Shown here piece by piece: positions 37,571 through 49,891 of a stretch of DNA of 64,000 bases. The stretch's first letter is position 1. Every line of letters starts with the position of its first letter. This DNA is from Nephromyces sp. MM_2019. Its lineage: Eukaryota > Apicomplexa > Aconoidasida > Nephromycida. The DNA is taken from assembly GCA_015657535.1 (NCBI GenBank), contig JADHZB010001966.1, positions 26,001 to 90,000 on the forward strand, given 5' to 3'. Under the pieces are notes generated by a model. That model was not told the DNA's origin. It worked only from the letters and a program-made list of their open reading frames with translations, and made no database searches. The position numbers and the translations under genes are program-made.

Positions 37571-38531
37571 GATTATTACAAGATTTGCTCAAGTACATTC
37601 ACAAGGGGTTGTTTCAATGAGAATTACATGGAGCATTATATAATAGATTTAAACTAGCACAGGGTTTGTGTCTAATCATAAAAAATAAAATTCAATTTAA
37701 AATTTGAATTTTTGCTAAATAAATAAATGTAAAATCTCTCATAAAATGGCAAATGTGCCAATTTTTCGATTTTTACGCTTAGTCAAATTAAACTCAAAGT
37801 TTATGATACAATGTTTTTCCTTTGAGCCATGCTATAATTAAAATCTAGCTCTTCCACTCTAAATAACTTTAATAGCATGAAGTAGCCTTTTTAACTTGTT
37901 TATTCTAACATGTATCATTATGAGCTGCTAGGATTTGGTACGAATTTCTAGAATAAAGCAACTGACCCCTGACCAACTTATTAAACGTGAAATTAAATAA
38001 TTGCATGATTGAATTCTATAATGAACTTATAATTAGCTTTAAGTCGAGAAATTATTCAGTGTTCCAAGTTTGATTGGGGAATTATTTATTTTCTTTTTTA
38101 AATTGTTATTACTACCATATGTTGATACTAATAGAAACACAATTCATTTTTTGATTGATTTCGCAAGTGATATTATTCCTTACAAAGTTAATAAATTTGA
38201 GAATAAATAAATAAGTGAGTAAAGTTTTACTAAATAAAAATTGTCATATTTTGTTGAAGACTTAATAAAATTCACTAAAAGGTAATTATGCTAGATGTAC
38301 ATATTAATACAGCTCCCGCTATGGGAAAAATTTTCTAAAAGTCCTAGTGAAATAAAGAAAACCCAAAAATAAGAGCCTATGAAATTTAAGGGTAATAATA
38401 AGCTTTCAAAAATATATAAAGTAAATAAATACAGTTTTGAAAATATAATAAATCTGATATAAATTATCCTCTTAAAAAAATTAATTCCTTTTCGATTTCT
38501 CATGTTCAAATTAGAGCATTGACTTTCGAAT
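37571..38531. other. Non-coding stretch right of the bacterial-like insert
   Basis: AT-rich, without a supportable gene. The minus-strand frame 38291-38560 is hydrophobic and overlaps the end of the E2 gene; it has no recognisable homology. Whether any of this belongs to the bacterial insert cannot be told by eye. Confidence 0.45.
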
Positions 38532-40449
38532 TTAAAGAGTAGTTTGAAGTGCACTTTCAATAGTGTACATACGAGCCATAGAGTTAAAGCCTCTCATATC
38601 ACCAGAGCGGATTAGGTTACCTAAAATGGAATGTTTAATTAATAGTGTGAGCTAATAGTTAGTTATATATTGCAAAGATGGAAAGAACAAGATCATTAAC
38701 TAGTTGGCCGAATTTGAAACTTTGCAAAATAGAAGTTACTATAAGTAGCTGTCCAAGTTTCAATTATAAATAATTGACACAATTGTTTCATCCAATGTGT
38801 AAAATAACTATATACATCTAAATAGATTATTTATAACAAAGGCTTAAAATATCTTTATTAAATTTCAGAATAGAATGAACATAATTCAAACTAATTAAAA
38901 AATAATAAAAATTCTTAAAAAATTTCAGTTTATTAAGATCTATTGGCTTTAGTATTAAGTTTAAATGTTTAATAGAAATTTGTAATATAGCAAACCTGCA
39001 TCGCAGTTAAGAGGGCTATCAGCATTTGGTTCAGAGAGGAGTGTAATGATGGCTCGACAAAGGTATTGGAGAGTCCATACAGGGCTCCATGAAGTTTTAA
39101 GAATATCTAGACATACCTCTCCTACGAGTTTTTTATTGTGTAAATTAAAAAGCTAGTTTATTTGTTAAGTAGATTATTCTAGTTACAGAATCATATTTGT
39201 CAATGTTAATTCTTCTTGGTTTTTAAGGGTATTGTAAAGTGATTAAAGTGCGTAATCTTGATTATTATAAACCATGTAAAGAAGATTAAAAATCATAATA
39301 AATAATGTTATTAACTGTTCATAATACATAACAATATTAAAATCAAAATCAAAGGATAAAATATTCGGTACTTACTAACCCGATTTAAAATCGACGTTAG
39401 GGTGGAAGCACTTTGTAACAAAGTGAATAGATGGGGGTGATATAGGGTAATTAGATGGGCATTTTATTTTTAACTTCCATTTTCCATTCTGAAAAAAAAA
39501 GAGGATTTTTTATAAAATAAATCAAACAGTAATATTTTGATGGGTGGTCCAGATAAATGTGCGCTATCCTAGCTATTATTGTAAAAGTGTTGGCTGTTTG
39601 TAAGTCAATTTTTTCTTAATCTCATATATATCAAATGGTTTAAACAAATGTGTAGTATAGATTTATAAACAATTATTTATAAGCAAATAATAAGCATATT
39701 AAATCAGGTTTACAGTTCCTTATTTTCATCAATATAAATATGCTAATTTATGTTTATGAATAAGCACTATTTTAATCTTAGTAAAATAAATTAATATTCG
39801 AAATTCCCTACAAGGGAAATTAATTAAATATAAAATATGATAATTTAACTAGTTATCTAAGACTGGTCAAGTTTCTGGGTTCAATGTCAAGATAATGATT
39901 GTGTTACTTCAAATGGAGAATTCGTAGGACCATTAACTAAGGCGACCCACTCGAATAGATTGTCCTCTCTGAGAATAGTGGAAGAAATATTTTATTATTA
40001 TAGTCTAAGTAGAATGCGGAATTTGAAAAATGAAATTAGTCTTACAAAATATGCAATTCTTATTTTTCATATTCCCAAACTGTTGAACTAATTGTGTCTA
40101 ATAAAGTATTCGGAGTTTACAAATATTTTTAATTGTGAATGAATTCTGAGTGCTATTTACATAATCTTGATAATAAATTGCATAACTATGATGTATTATT
40201 ATTTTGTTGCAGGTTATTATCTATATGATCTATAATATTATAGTAGGTATAATTCAAAAGAGATTATATAATATAAAGAGAAAGGTTCCTTTAATGAAGT
40301 GAATTATTAAATTTAAAAAATAAGTTCATTGGTTCTTTGAAGTGAGAATGTTGTATTAAAATTTCTTACAAAATGGTTAAAGTGATTTCTTCATCGGGGG
40401 ACTTTTGATATTCCTTGTATTCTCTAAGAAGCCTTTGTCGTGAGTCCAT
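38532..40449 (-). CDS. PEX4-like ubiquitin-conjugating enzyme E2 (5 or more exons)
   Basis: E2 enzyme that carries ubiquitin on its active-site cysteine. Exons on the minus strand, high to low: 40449 to about 40372 (MDSRQRLLREYKEYQKSP), one near 39967-39908 (EDNLFEWVALVNGPTNSPFE), one near 39486-39374 (KLKIKCPSNYPISPPSIHFV, then TKCFHPNVDFK), one near 39125-38997 and one near 38622-38532. The active site lies in SGEVCLDILKTSWSPVWTLQ, preceded by the HPN motif. The C-terminus, PLNCDAGNLIRSGDMRGFNS followed by MARMYT, is the specific signature of PEX4/UBC10-type E2s. The length is about 150 residues. In yeast and plants PEX4 recycles the peroxisomal receptor. In alveolates similar E2s may serve other membranes, so the site of action is uncertain. 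Confidence 0.9.
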
Positions 40450-41242
40450 GAGTGATTGTGTTAAAAAGGTGAGATAATTATGATAATCGAGTAATTTTAA
40501 AAGGGGGATGTGTCCAAAAAAATAAAATGAGCTTAGGAATTTAAAAATTTGGTTTTATTGGCAAAATAAGTGACTTTTTCAAAGTTTACTTGTTTAATCC
40601 ATATGGGGGGGTTGTGAAAACAAAATCACAATTAGCTCATGTGAGATTGTAGTTCTAAAATTATAGCAGCGCAATGATTCAATTAGCAGTTTTGTGGTTG
40701 TTTTTGAAAAGTAGTAGTTTTAGATGGTGTAAGGTTGCGCATTTATGCAATTTAAGAGTCATTAACAAGCTGTTGTTTTTGAAGGCTGTGGTATGGTAAC
40801 TTATTAGTTTACAAAACTATTAATTTAAGTTTCACATTCCTATGAAAAGGGTATTATTTAGATACTCAGGCATCTCAATGAGTTAGATACCTTCATAGCC
40901 CTTAGTGGTAAATTAATTAATCATACACGATCTATCTAGCATACACAACACAGATAATCTAATACGATATGAAATATATAAAGTATAAAGGCTATATGAT
41001 CTGAAATTGATATTTTACACACAGTTCAATGAAAGACAGTTTTCTCTTTATAATCTAAGGATAATATCAAAATTGACATAAGGCCTTGAGGACATTAATA
41101 TTTGTCATTCTGATAACGAATATAAATTTTTCCATAACACCTTAATAATTTATTATAGTCTGTCAATTGAAGCTAGGATATCACAATCTCTATAATATCT
41201 TGATGACATCACTGTTTGTTTTAAGTGGAGGCAAACTTAAAA
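40450..41242. other. Divergent promoter region, PEX4-like E2 / DNMT2
   Basis: About 800 bp between two divergent genes. No ORF. Contains short G-runs (near 40605) and AT-rich sequence; no specific element recognised. Confidence 0.5.
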
Positions 41243-43030
41243 ATGAATGATGGCCACAGGCCTCTTGAAGTATTGGAGTTTTTTAGTGGCATTGGTGGTA
41301 TGCATTATGCTTTTCTTTATTCCAACATTAATGTTCAAACCACACCAATAGATATCAATGAATCTGCAAATATTATCTATAAACACAACTTCTTGGATTC
41401 CAAGCCCTTAAATATAAATATCGAACTTTTGACATATAATCATGAAATTTTTAAAACGAAAGTATATGATATTTGGACACTATCACCTCCTTGTCAACCA
41501 TATACGCGACAATCTATTGATGCCAAGGACATTTTAGATAATCGTTCAAATGCATTATCTACTGTTATGTCGGTCTTATCAAAATTATCTGAAGATAAAC
41601 TACCCTCCTTGATAGTGATTGAGAATGTGAAAAACTTCGAGAAGTCTCAAAGCTTTGAACTAGTTAAACAAACATTAGCTCTGAGGAACTATGATTATAG
41701 ATTATTTCTTATCACACCACTTGGACTAGGATTCCCAAACCAAAGACTTAGGTTCTACATAATTGCAATTAGAAAACCTAAAAGTTTTGTCAAACCCTTG
41801 AATCTTATGGACAGAAATGAAATAATAAATACCTATCAACTCTTAGAAATTATGCTTCAAGATCTTAAGTTTAAAGGTGACTCTGATTACGATAAGATGG
41901 ATGTTCTGGTTCCTAAGGTAGATTCATTTCTTGATGAAGATGACTCAACATTTGATATACCTTCGAAGCTTATGGATAAGAAGGCTTTCAAATGTGTGGA
42001 TATTGTAAATTCTAAATTATCATTTTCTATTTATCAAACTGATATCCTGAACACATCAAGTAATACGATTTTGAAAATAGATCACCTACAACAAAGAGAG
42101 TTCAAGCCCTACACACTTTGTTTCACTAGGAGTTATGGTCGCTTTTTAAATGGCACTGGAAGTTTAAAATTTAAAACAAACAATTGTACATTATCCATCA
42201 AAAACACAGCTCCACCTATTATAGGATCAAATCACAACTCAAAAGAACCTAGGGATTTAGAAGTTAACGAGAAATTAAAAAATTCACAAGTGACACAAGT
42301 CGATCAGATTTATTTATTTCAGCCATATTCAGAAGACACAGTAAATTCTCTTGATAACCAAAAGCTCACTCACAATGCTAAGGATGTATCACACAAATAT
42401 ACTGTAGACATATCTTCAACTATATCTTCTATTAATAAACTCCCTCACAATTCACATAATTTGCATGTAAAATCAGATTTAATTTTCAAAGATGAAAATA
42501 TCAGCCACTACAATTCCAACAAATTATTAACACTAGATTATATTGAAATTAATAATTCAGAGATTAAGTTTCAATCATTTGAAAGCTCCATTGATACTTC
42601 GAACCAATTATCCGTAAGTGACCAATTTAACGAAATGGACAAATATCGTAATAATTTGAGATTTTTTTCTCCAATTGAGATTTCAAGATTAATGGGTTTC
42701 AAAGGAAAATATAATAATGAAAATAATCACTTGAAAGGTAACTCTTTATGGAATCTAAATCACAAACAGCATACCTGTTATCCTAAGCTTAACACAAATT
42801 TTTGTGAAGCTGAAGATCCCGAAAAGGAACATCATCAACAATTTGTAAATCAATCAAACTTGAAAGAACAATGTTTATGCTTTAAATATCCATTTACTTT
42901 TCCATCTCATGTTAAAAAGGAGATGCAATGGCGCTTAATAGGAAATTCCTTAAATCCACAAGTTGTCACATGTTTACTACTTGTGTGTGGAATTGATAAG
43001 CTCGCAAAGAGGGAATCTGCTTTATGTTGA
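41243..43030 (+). CDS. TRDMT1: DNMT2/TRDMT1 tRNA (cytosine-5) methyltransferase, intronless, with large insertions
   Basis: Cytosine-C5 methyltransferase of the DNMT2 family, which methylates C38 of tRNA-Asp. Motifs in order: I (EFFSGIGGMHYA), IV (LSPPCQPYTRQ, catalytic Cys about residue 84), VI (VIENVKNFE), VIII (NQRLRFYIIA), the DNMT2-specific block LCFTRSYGRFLNGTGSL, IX (FSPIEISRLMGFKGKY) and X (QWRLIGNSLNPQVV). The Cys-Phe-Thr block identifies DNMT2 rather than a DNA methyltransferase. The protein is about 595 residues, against roughly 330-400 for the family. The extra length lies in an N/S/H-rich segment of about 190 residues between the CFT block and motif IX, and about 70 residues between motifs IX and X. 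Start: ATG at 41243, with an in-frame TAA at 41222. It has no introns, unlike most neighbours. Confidence 0.95.
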   Translation: MNDGHRPLEVLEFFSGIGGMHYAFLYSNINVQTTPIDINESANIIYKHNFLDSKPLNINIELLTYNHEIFKTKVYDIWTLSPPCQPYTRQSIDAKDILDNRSNALSTVMSVLSKLSEDKLPSLIVIENVKNFEKSQSFELVKQTLALRNYDYRLFLITPLGLGFPNQRLRFYIIAIRKPKSFVKPLNLMDRNEIINTYQLLEIMLQDLKFKGDSDYDKMDVLVPKVDSFLDEDDSTFDIPSKLMDKKAFKCVDIVNSKLSFSIYQTDILNTSSNTILKIDHLQQREFKPYTLCFTRSYGRFLNGTGSLKFKTNNCTLSIKNTAPPIIGSNHNSKEPRDLEVNEKLKNSQVTQVDQIYLFQPYSEDTVNSLDNQKLTHNAKDVSHKYTVDISSTISSINKLPHNSHNLHVKSDLIFKDENISHYNSNKLLTLDYIEINNSEIKFQSFESSIDTSNQLSVSDQFNEMDKYRNNLRFFSPIEISRLMGFKGKYNNENNHLKGNSLWNLNHKQHTCYPKLNTNFCEAEDPEKEHHQQFVNQSNLKEQCLCFKYPFTFPSHVKKEMQWRLIGNSLNPQVVTCLLLVCGIDKLAKRESALC

Positions 43031-43126
43031 TTAGAAATGATTTTTTTATAATTAGTTATTTAGTTTACAAAAGAATTTTTTTGATCTCAAAATTGATCAA
43101 CTTCAGAAATCGGTCAAATTTTTATT

Positions 43127-46100
43127 TTATGAATTTGGTAAATCGTATTTTTCACTGTTTTCGCCACCATAATTCAAAAATTTAAAATGCTGCAACTTTA
43201 ACCCATATCGTTTATCTCTTGATATCTGCGTATTGCGAAATGTATAAAAATGTATTAAATAAATAAATAAATATTTTATTCTAATAAAATCAAACAAGCT
43301 CATTAGGCTCAAAAATTCGGCTATCGTAAAGTAACTCATTATATCATTTTAAAGATAAAGTATAGATTATGATATGAGATCTATGTATAATTTAATTTGG
43401 TCGACGTAGATAAAAATTACCCTTCTAACTGCCTCAGCTAAGTATGGCCGCCCATTAAAGCCAGCAACTTCTAACAATTGATCAATAAAGTTCCACATTT
43501 TTGATTCCTCTTTTAGAGATGATGAAATGTGTTTCAAAATATTTTCGGCAATTTTTGATTTTTCTGACTTACTAAAAATAATAAATATTTTAATTAAAAA
43601 TTAATTCGATAATTTTCTGAATATATATAACTTTAATCAAATCAATATATCATTTCTTTTTAAAAGTGCTTGATACTGTAATTTAAAGATTCAGCTGAAA
43701 ATATTATACTTTATATATATATTAATTTACTTCAATTGATTAGGATTTATATAAGTTGCATTTATCCATAGTTGAGTTGTTGCTTGGTCCATTTCCACCA
43801 TTTGATTAATTGGGAAACTCATTAGCGCATCGTAACCGAATAGTATTTCATGTATATCCTAAGAGGAAATTTAAAGGCATAGAAAGTGATTCAGGTGTAG
43901 AGCTATTAGAATAGTTAAGTATGGCTTTCAAATCTGGGTTAAATTGTATTAAAATCTCTTTAATGAGACATACTTATAGCATAGGAGGTCATAGGATTTT
44001 TAGTTTTTTAGTCAAATATTTTAGTTAAAAGGTTGAAACTATTGATTAATCGCTGTTTAGTAAAAGTCTTTACTGATAGTTTAAAAATATCTCAATTTTG
44101 GGATGTGTTTAAGCTTTTGTCACCTACATTTTTAATTTTGCTTTTTATGTTTCCACATTCAATTCTTAGCCATTTATAAAGAAATTCAAAAGGACCTTCC
44201 GCTATATCTGTTGAAGTTCTATTTTGGTTTCTGAGAATATTGTTCAGTATGTTCAGATCAGACAAAAGAATTCTTTAATTTTCAATTATAAAATTTATTT
44301 TCATACTAGATAAGTATGGGTGAAATAAAATCATGTAAAGCTAGAATCATTGCCACATACCTTTGTTTTGAGGCTTGTTCAAGCTTGTAGCGCTCATTCT
44401 TGATTCTTCGTGCATATCGCTTACCTCCCTTTGTGAAAAATCGATAGTTATTCACCAAATTGAAAATGAAATCATTGTCTTTATTGAGTCCTAAAATTTG
44501 GGAATAGGAGTTAATGAAATACAAACTATCAAAAGATCTTTTGGAAAATTAAAATTTTCCATACTTTGATTTTTTTAGATATTTTGATCATTATTTGAGG
44601 CGCATTAGTAGAATGATTTGTTGTTATAATCATAAAAAGGTGATATTCAAAATTGGGTAAGATAATCTTATACTTAATGGATTAAAATAAATCCATAAGT
44701 GGGAGTGGCTTAAATATACTTATAATTCATAATTTATTTGATACATATGTATGTGTATCATATATATTATAATCTATTAGTACTTCAAGTTTACCTGTCA
44801 TGTCTAGGGCTGATTCAAACACTTTCGTGGAATATTGGGGATGATTAGCTAATTTTGCAAGCAATAAATCCTTTCTCATGGTAGAATTGGATTTGGACCA
44901 ATCATCCTTAGTTATATTCATTTTGTAAGCAATCTCATCCATTTGGGCTAATTGAGGTGTATTCATCAAAAGATTCTGTGTGAGTCTAAATACTTCATTG
45001 GGCATACCTATAAATAGGATAGTATATTTAGCTCATCATTTATTTTTCGACATTGTTATTGTGTAAAGTGGTATTATGAAAGGCCTTAGATTTAGGTTGT
45101 TCAAAGAATATATATAGTTTTCATTTAATTTTTCAAACTATCAGTTTTTGTAGTTACAACATTACACTAATTGGAAAAAATTCAAAAAAACTCGTTGTAC
45201 CTAACCTGTTGTTATATTCAAAATTAAATCTTTCTAATTTAGTGAATTTATATGATTTGCTTATGTATGAGGTTCTTTTATAAAGTGCAATTTATGTTTA
45301 TAATTTATTATGGTGCTATTTAGAAAGGTACCAAAAAAATGAAGTAATGGAGCCTATCTAACTATTAATTTGAGATCTCAATTAAAATCGATACCTCGAA
45401 AAGAGTTTTTCACGATCTGCCTGTGTGATGTGTGTAGTATAATTCTACCCAGTACAATTCGTGTCTTTAGGTCGTCAGTCAGTTCCCCAATGTATTTCTT
45501 TTGTATTATACTTATGTCACTTTTAAGCCTATGTGGAGATAAACGAAGAGCTGAAGCCACTTTATCGAAGATGTTGGGTTGCTTTTCTTGCTTGTTGAAA
45601 ACTATTTTCTAATTAAATCAAAAAGAAAGTTAGGAATACCCAAATAATCTTTTTGATCATTAAAGCTTATCAGTTTCATCAACAATTTAGTTGCATAAAT
45701 CTTAATATGTTACTACTCAGAAATTTTGGTGAACCTTAAAGGAATGATTCCTTGAAGGCTGATAGAAATAAGTGTTCTGAAATATATTAGGTGCCATAAA
45801 TGTAACTAATATTTCAGTATTTATTTTATTCATGTTATATGAGATATATTTTATTTAAGGATTGATAAGAAGATTGAGTTAAGCCATGTTTTTTGATATG
45901 CAAATAAGCATACATACCTCTAAAGTCTGTAGCAATGGCCTAAGGTATGGTGCTGTGAGATGAGTTAGATTTGTTGAAGGAATATCACTTATAGCCTTTG
46001 CCTTTAAAGATTCCAGCGATGAGATATGAAGCTGTTTGCCAGGGATGAGAAATGTAGAGGGTTGAATATTTTGTTCACTTAAACTCACAAAAATTATGAA

Positions 46101-46151
46101 GCTAGTGTACAATAGTATATATGAGTTGTAGTGCAAAGAGTGAGCCCCCAT
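43127..46151 (-). CDS. Predicted secreted protein of unknown function (multi-exon)
   Basis: A minus-strand gene starting at ATG 46151 with a signal-peptide-like N-terminus (MGAHSLHYNSYILLYTSFII, then FVSLSEQ), exon end GTATGT near 45915. Further exon candidates: 45612-45390 (PNIFDKVASALRLSPHRLK, then LKTRIVLGRIILHTS), 45005-44790 (LMNTPQLAQMDEIAYKMN, then MRKDLLLAKLANHPQYS), about 44545-44310 (FINSYSQILGLNKDNDF), 43864-43730 (DIHEILFGYDALMSFPINQM), 43575-43425 (NFIDQLLEVAGFNGRPYLAE) and 43235-43127 (ISRDKRYGLKLQHFKF, then stop). The predicted protein is about 450-500 residues, mostly alpha-helical, nearly free of cysteine, with no transmembrane span after the signal. I do not recognise the family. 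A parasite-specific secreted factor is possible but unproven. Not every junction phase was checked. Confidence 0.55.
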
Positions 46152-48784
46152 AATTATTTCTTCAAGCTAAAAAGTGTCTTAAATATTAAGAATAGGAGTA
46201 ATGTTCTCCATTTGGACCGAAATAAATTCTGTCTACCTCATGTTTTAGAGTTGGGACAAGGTGAGTTTGGATTGCTAAAAACTTATTCCTAGGGCTAAAA
46301 ACTTATTCCTAGGGCTAAAAACTTTTAAAGAGATCAATCAAGTAGGGATAAATAATTAAATATATTACTTAAAATAGATCAAAAGATTTGAAATGTTTTA
46401 ATCCAATTTACACGCATGCTTTTAGAGTTTATTTAGATGTAATAAGCGTTTTCAAATGCTTTGTATTCTGTGAAAGCATATAAAGAATACTCTTAAATGT
46501 TTTAAGGTAGAATTGGGAGCTAAGCCAATATATGTGATTTGTATAAGTACACTGGAACATTTTTAATTCTGAAACTCATCATCTAAACTCTCAATAAATG
46601 CTCATCGTGGCATAGTCCACCTAGTTGGGTAATTTCATCTGTCTTGAAGTGATGAAACTCACATACAAAGCTTTAAGTTCCACATAGTGCTAATGAGTAA
46701 TTGCTTATCTTTATCTAGTATTACTTATTGCTTAAAACACAAGTGATTCATACTTAAATAAAAAGTTTTAGTTCCAACCACGTTTAACAAAAGTGTAGTT
46801 GGCTTTTTTGGATACGATTTTGCAAAAGGATAAGATAGCATTTTGTTAACTTATATGTCTTGAAGTGTGGAGTTTTGGTATCGCATGTAGTTTTAGGTCA
46901 GGGCAATAGTACAGATTATACTAGTATAATTGATCGTGTGTTGAGATTTCAACGCAAACTTCAAAGTAAAAAGCGACCTCTCGAAGTATTATACTTACAT
47001 TTGCATAGCTTAGATAAAGGTTAGATAGGCTGGATTCAGTTATTTTCTATTTTGTTGTTAAGGGAAAGTATTTCAACTGAAAGTTTAAGAAAAGATTCTT
47101 TTTACAAAGCTACACCCTCTAGCGGATTGAGTAAAAAAAAATTATCAAAAAATTTAACCATAAGTTTCGTATGTATTCCTCAAGGCGTTTAATCATAGAT
47201 TTTCTTAGAAAGTTGTATACTTTTCCCGAGACTAGTTTGAGCTGATGAATATAATTATCAAGCTACTATAACTGATTTGAAAACTCGATTACTCTCAGGG
47301 CTGGTGTGTTATGCTAACCCAAAACATGCTTAGTGATTTCAGCTGACATGTGTGGTTTGGGAAAGTGTTAATAATAATTTATTTTTTTAGAAGGTTTATA
47401 TCACAACTATATATTTTACTATTTTGATAAGATTTAGGAGAAATGATATAAGCCAAATAAAACTTAGCATACTTCACTATATGTTTTGGTGATTTTTATT
47501 TAATTACAAATTTGATCAAAAATGACTAATAGTTAGTCTGGGACACTTTTTGTGTTATAGATACATACCATGTAAGTTATTTTGTCAATCATAATGAACT
47601 CAATTACAATGGGCTGACATCAAAAATCATTGGAAAAATAGCGAAATCTGGTGTGAATTCACATACATTCGTGCTTAACTAGTACTTTTCTCCACTATTT
47701 TTATTTAAAATCTACATCACACACATCTCAAATGCCTAACTTGCATAAGCTTTCTACTTTTTTAAAATCAAATCCAATGATAAACTTATTTCCTAAAAAA
47801 AGTAAAAATTTCTTATTCGTTTATAGTGATTAAAGGTTGTTTGTACATTTCCCTAGGATATGAGCATTTAACATTGTGAGTTTGTATATTTTAATATTGT
47901 TAAGCTTTTTCCAAGTAAGTAGGTTTTAAATGAAATTAATTTCTAACCTGAAAATCTAATGAATTTTTTAACTTAAAATCCAATTAGATTTAAATCTTTG
48001 GTGTTTATAAAAATTATGGCATTCTTATGTGGTAAGATGTAAATATATATATGTATATATATATGCATATACATTCCTAGTACGCTTGCTCATAGAAATT
48101 AAGTCAATCCCAGAAAATATATTTTATTCTATTTATTAAAATCCACGGTTTGAACTCATAAATGTCAATTTCCATGATATTCTAAGTTAATAATACCTAA
48201 TTTCATTTCTTTGAAAGAAATTAGCTATCTTGGATGGAAATCACAAGAGCTTTATAATTTCTAGTTGAACGATAAATTGCTCAAGTAAGTTAGTAAAAAT
48301 CCAATGATAAATGAATCAGTGTTGAATAAAATAAATTTGTGGTTTTATTGATGCTTATAAGATATTTGATTATGTAGCCATATTTACTAGTTCATTTAAT
48401 AAATATTTAAGATTATCTTAATAGCAAGATAAATCATTTCCAAAATTTATTTTCTAAATAATATTTTTAAGAATCTTAGTTTTCAGTAAATTTATGGAAA
48501 CTTTATTTTATAAAGTCAGATTAACATGAATAAAATTTTCTAATTTCTATATTGTAAAGTGGAGGTTTGTCAAACTAGGGTATTCTGAATGTATATATTT
48601 CAGAGATAACTGATACGTTTTATAAATATTATGCATTGAAAACAAAAATTCACTTTACCTTACTAAATAAATTAAATCAATCCTTTAACTATAAAAGTTG
48701 AGCATTTGAATTGGATTTATCAATTTATAAACTTTTTTTAAGATAAGACTTATTTAAATTTTTAATTTGGATAAAAAGATAAAG
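46152..48784. other. Long intergenic region
   Basis: 2.6 kb without a credible ORF between a minus-strand and a plus-strand gene. Contains a short tandem repeat at 46273-46323 and an alternating TA/TG tract near 48042-48072. Otherwise featureless AT-rich sequence. Confidence 0.5.
46273..46323 (+). repeat. Short 20-bp tandem repeat, about 2.5 copies
   Basis: The 20-base unit gctaaaaacttattcctagg occurs twice exactly, followed by a partial third copy. Intergenic; probably a recent local duplication. Confidence 0.9.
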
Positions 48785-49891
48785 ATGGCAAGTAGGAAAG
48801 AAACTGTCAAACCTGACACACAACTAATAACTTTAAAGCTTACTGATAAACGTGAAAATAAGAAAAATACAAAATTCTCAATTGAGGATGTCGAACCTTC
48901 TGCGACAATAACTGAATTATCAAAAATAATAGCCACAAGGTTACCAGATCAGCCAGCATGGAACTGGATTCTGCTTTATATTGGTAATCGTTATCTTGAA
49001 GATGATAAAACTATTTCACATTACAATAGATCAAAAAGGACGGTACTATTCTTCGACATCTACGAGAGGAATTATCTTAACCTTAAAATTAGCACTATTC
49101 CAGGTTATTATAGAAAAATTTCGTTGAAAGTGCTTAGTAATTTTACTCACTTTGAGTTAACCGATAAGATTTCTAGTTAATAAACATGAAAGTTGACTGA
49201 TTAAAATTCAATTTAAATTTTCTTTTTCATTTAGTAATAATGTTCGGGACTTGTATTTGTGTACCATTGTTTTCATTTTGCTTTCGCCAATCTTTCAATT
49301 TCGTAATTGGTGACTATGAGAGCGTTTTAACTTTGAAGCAAAGAATAGTCGATAAATTAGCTGACCCAAAAGGGTAAGATTACGTATGGCTCAGCATATA
49401 AATATATTTAGTATATAGTGAAATGGTATGGAGAAAGTAAAATGTTTCAAGTAATATATAAATTAATTTTAATTAACAAATTAAAACATTTTATTAATTG
49501 AAAATCGAATCTAAATCTGTAATTAAACTTTCCAATGATTTAATGTTTGCCTAAATTTACAATTTATAGGCGATTTGACCCAGAATCTTTGAATGTTATA
49601 TATAAAGGGCGACAGCTATTTTTTAATGATCGTGATTTAAGAGAAGAGGATATCCTAACAGACTCAAAGATAACAGTTCCAGTCCCCTTATGCTTTAGAA
49701 TTAAGAAGACTAAAGGAGGGGTGAGTGGTAACTTTGAGGCAGAGGTAGAGAGTAATAATGTCCCTGATAAGCCTGATGTCTCTGACAAATTTGATAATCC
49801 TTATAACTCTGATAATCCTGACAAATCTGATAAATTTGAGGAAGTTGCTGATGATGAGATCAAAAGTTCACAATCAGAGCAAAAAGATTAA
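48785..49891 (+). CDS. Protein with two ubiquitin-like domains and an acidic tail
   Basis: Start at ATG 48785 (MASRKETVKPDTQLITLKLT). Exon 1 encodes a ubiquitin-fold segment (EDVEPSATITELSKIIATRL, then WILLYIGNRYLEDDKTISHY). An exon at about 49235-49373 (SFNFVIGDYESVLTLKQRIV) joins in phase to 49570-49891 (RFDPESLNVIYKGRQLFFND, then REEDILTD). The second unit has the ubiquitin pattern: strand, turn, helix LKQRI, a .L.viY.GRqL.d...L...I segment. The join from exon 1 to the second exon is uncertain, because its candidate donors are weak. If not spliced, exon 1 ends at a stop at 49180. The C-terminus is an acidic, degenerate repeat of PDKxDxSDN and ends without a Gly-Gly, so it is not a conjugated modifier. 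The function is unknown; UBL adaptor proteins are the nearest idea. Confidence 0.6.

Noticed and set aside
38291..38560. 89-codon hydrophobic minus-strand ORF
   Set aside because: Overlaps the conserved last exon of the PEX4-like E2 in another frame; low-complexity Phe/Ile/Leu.
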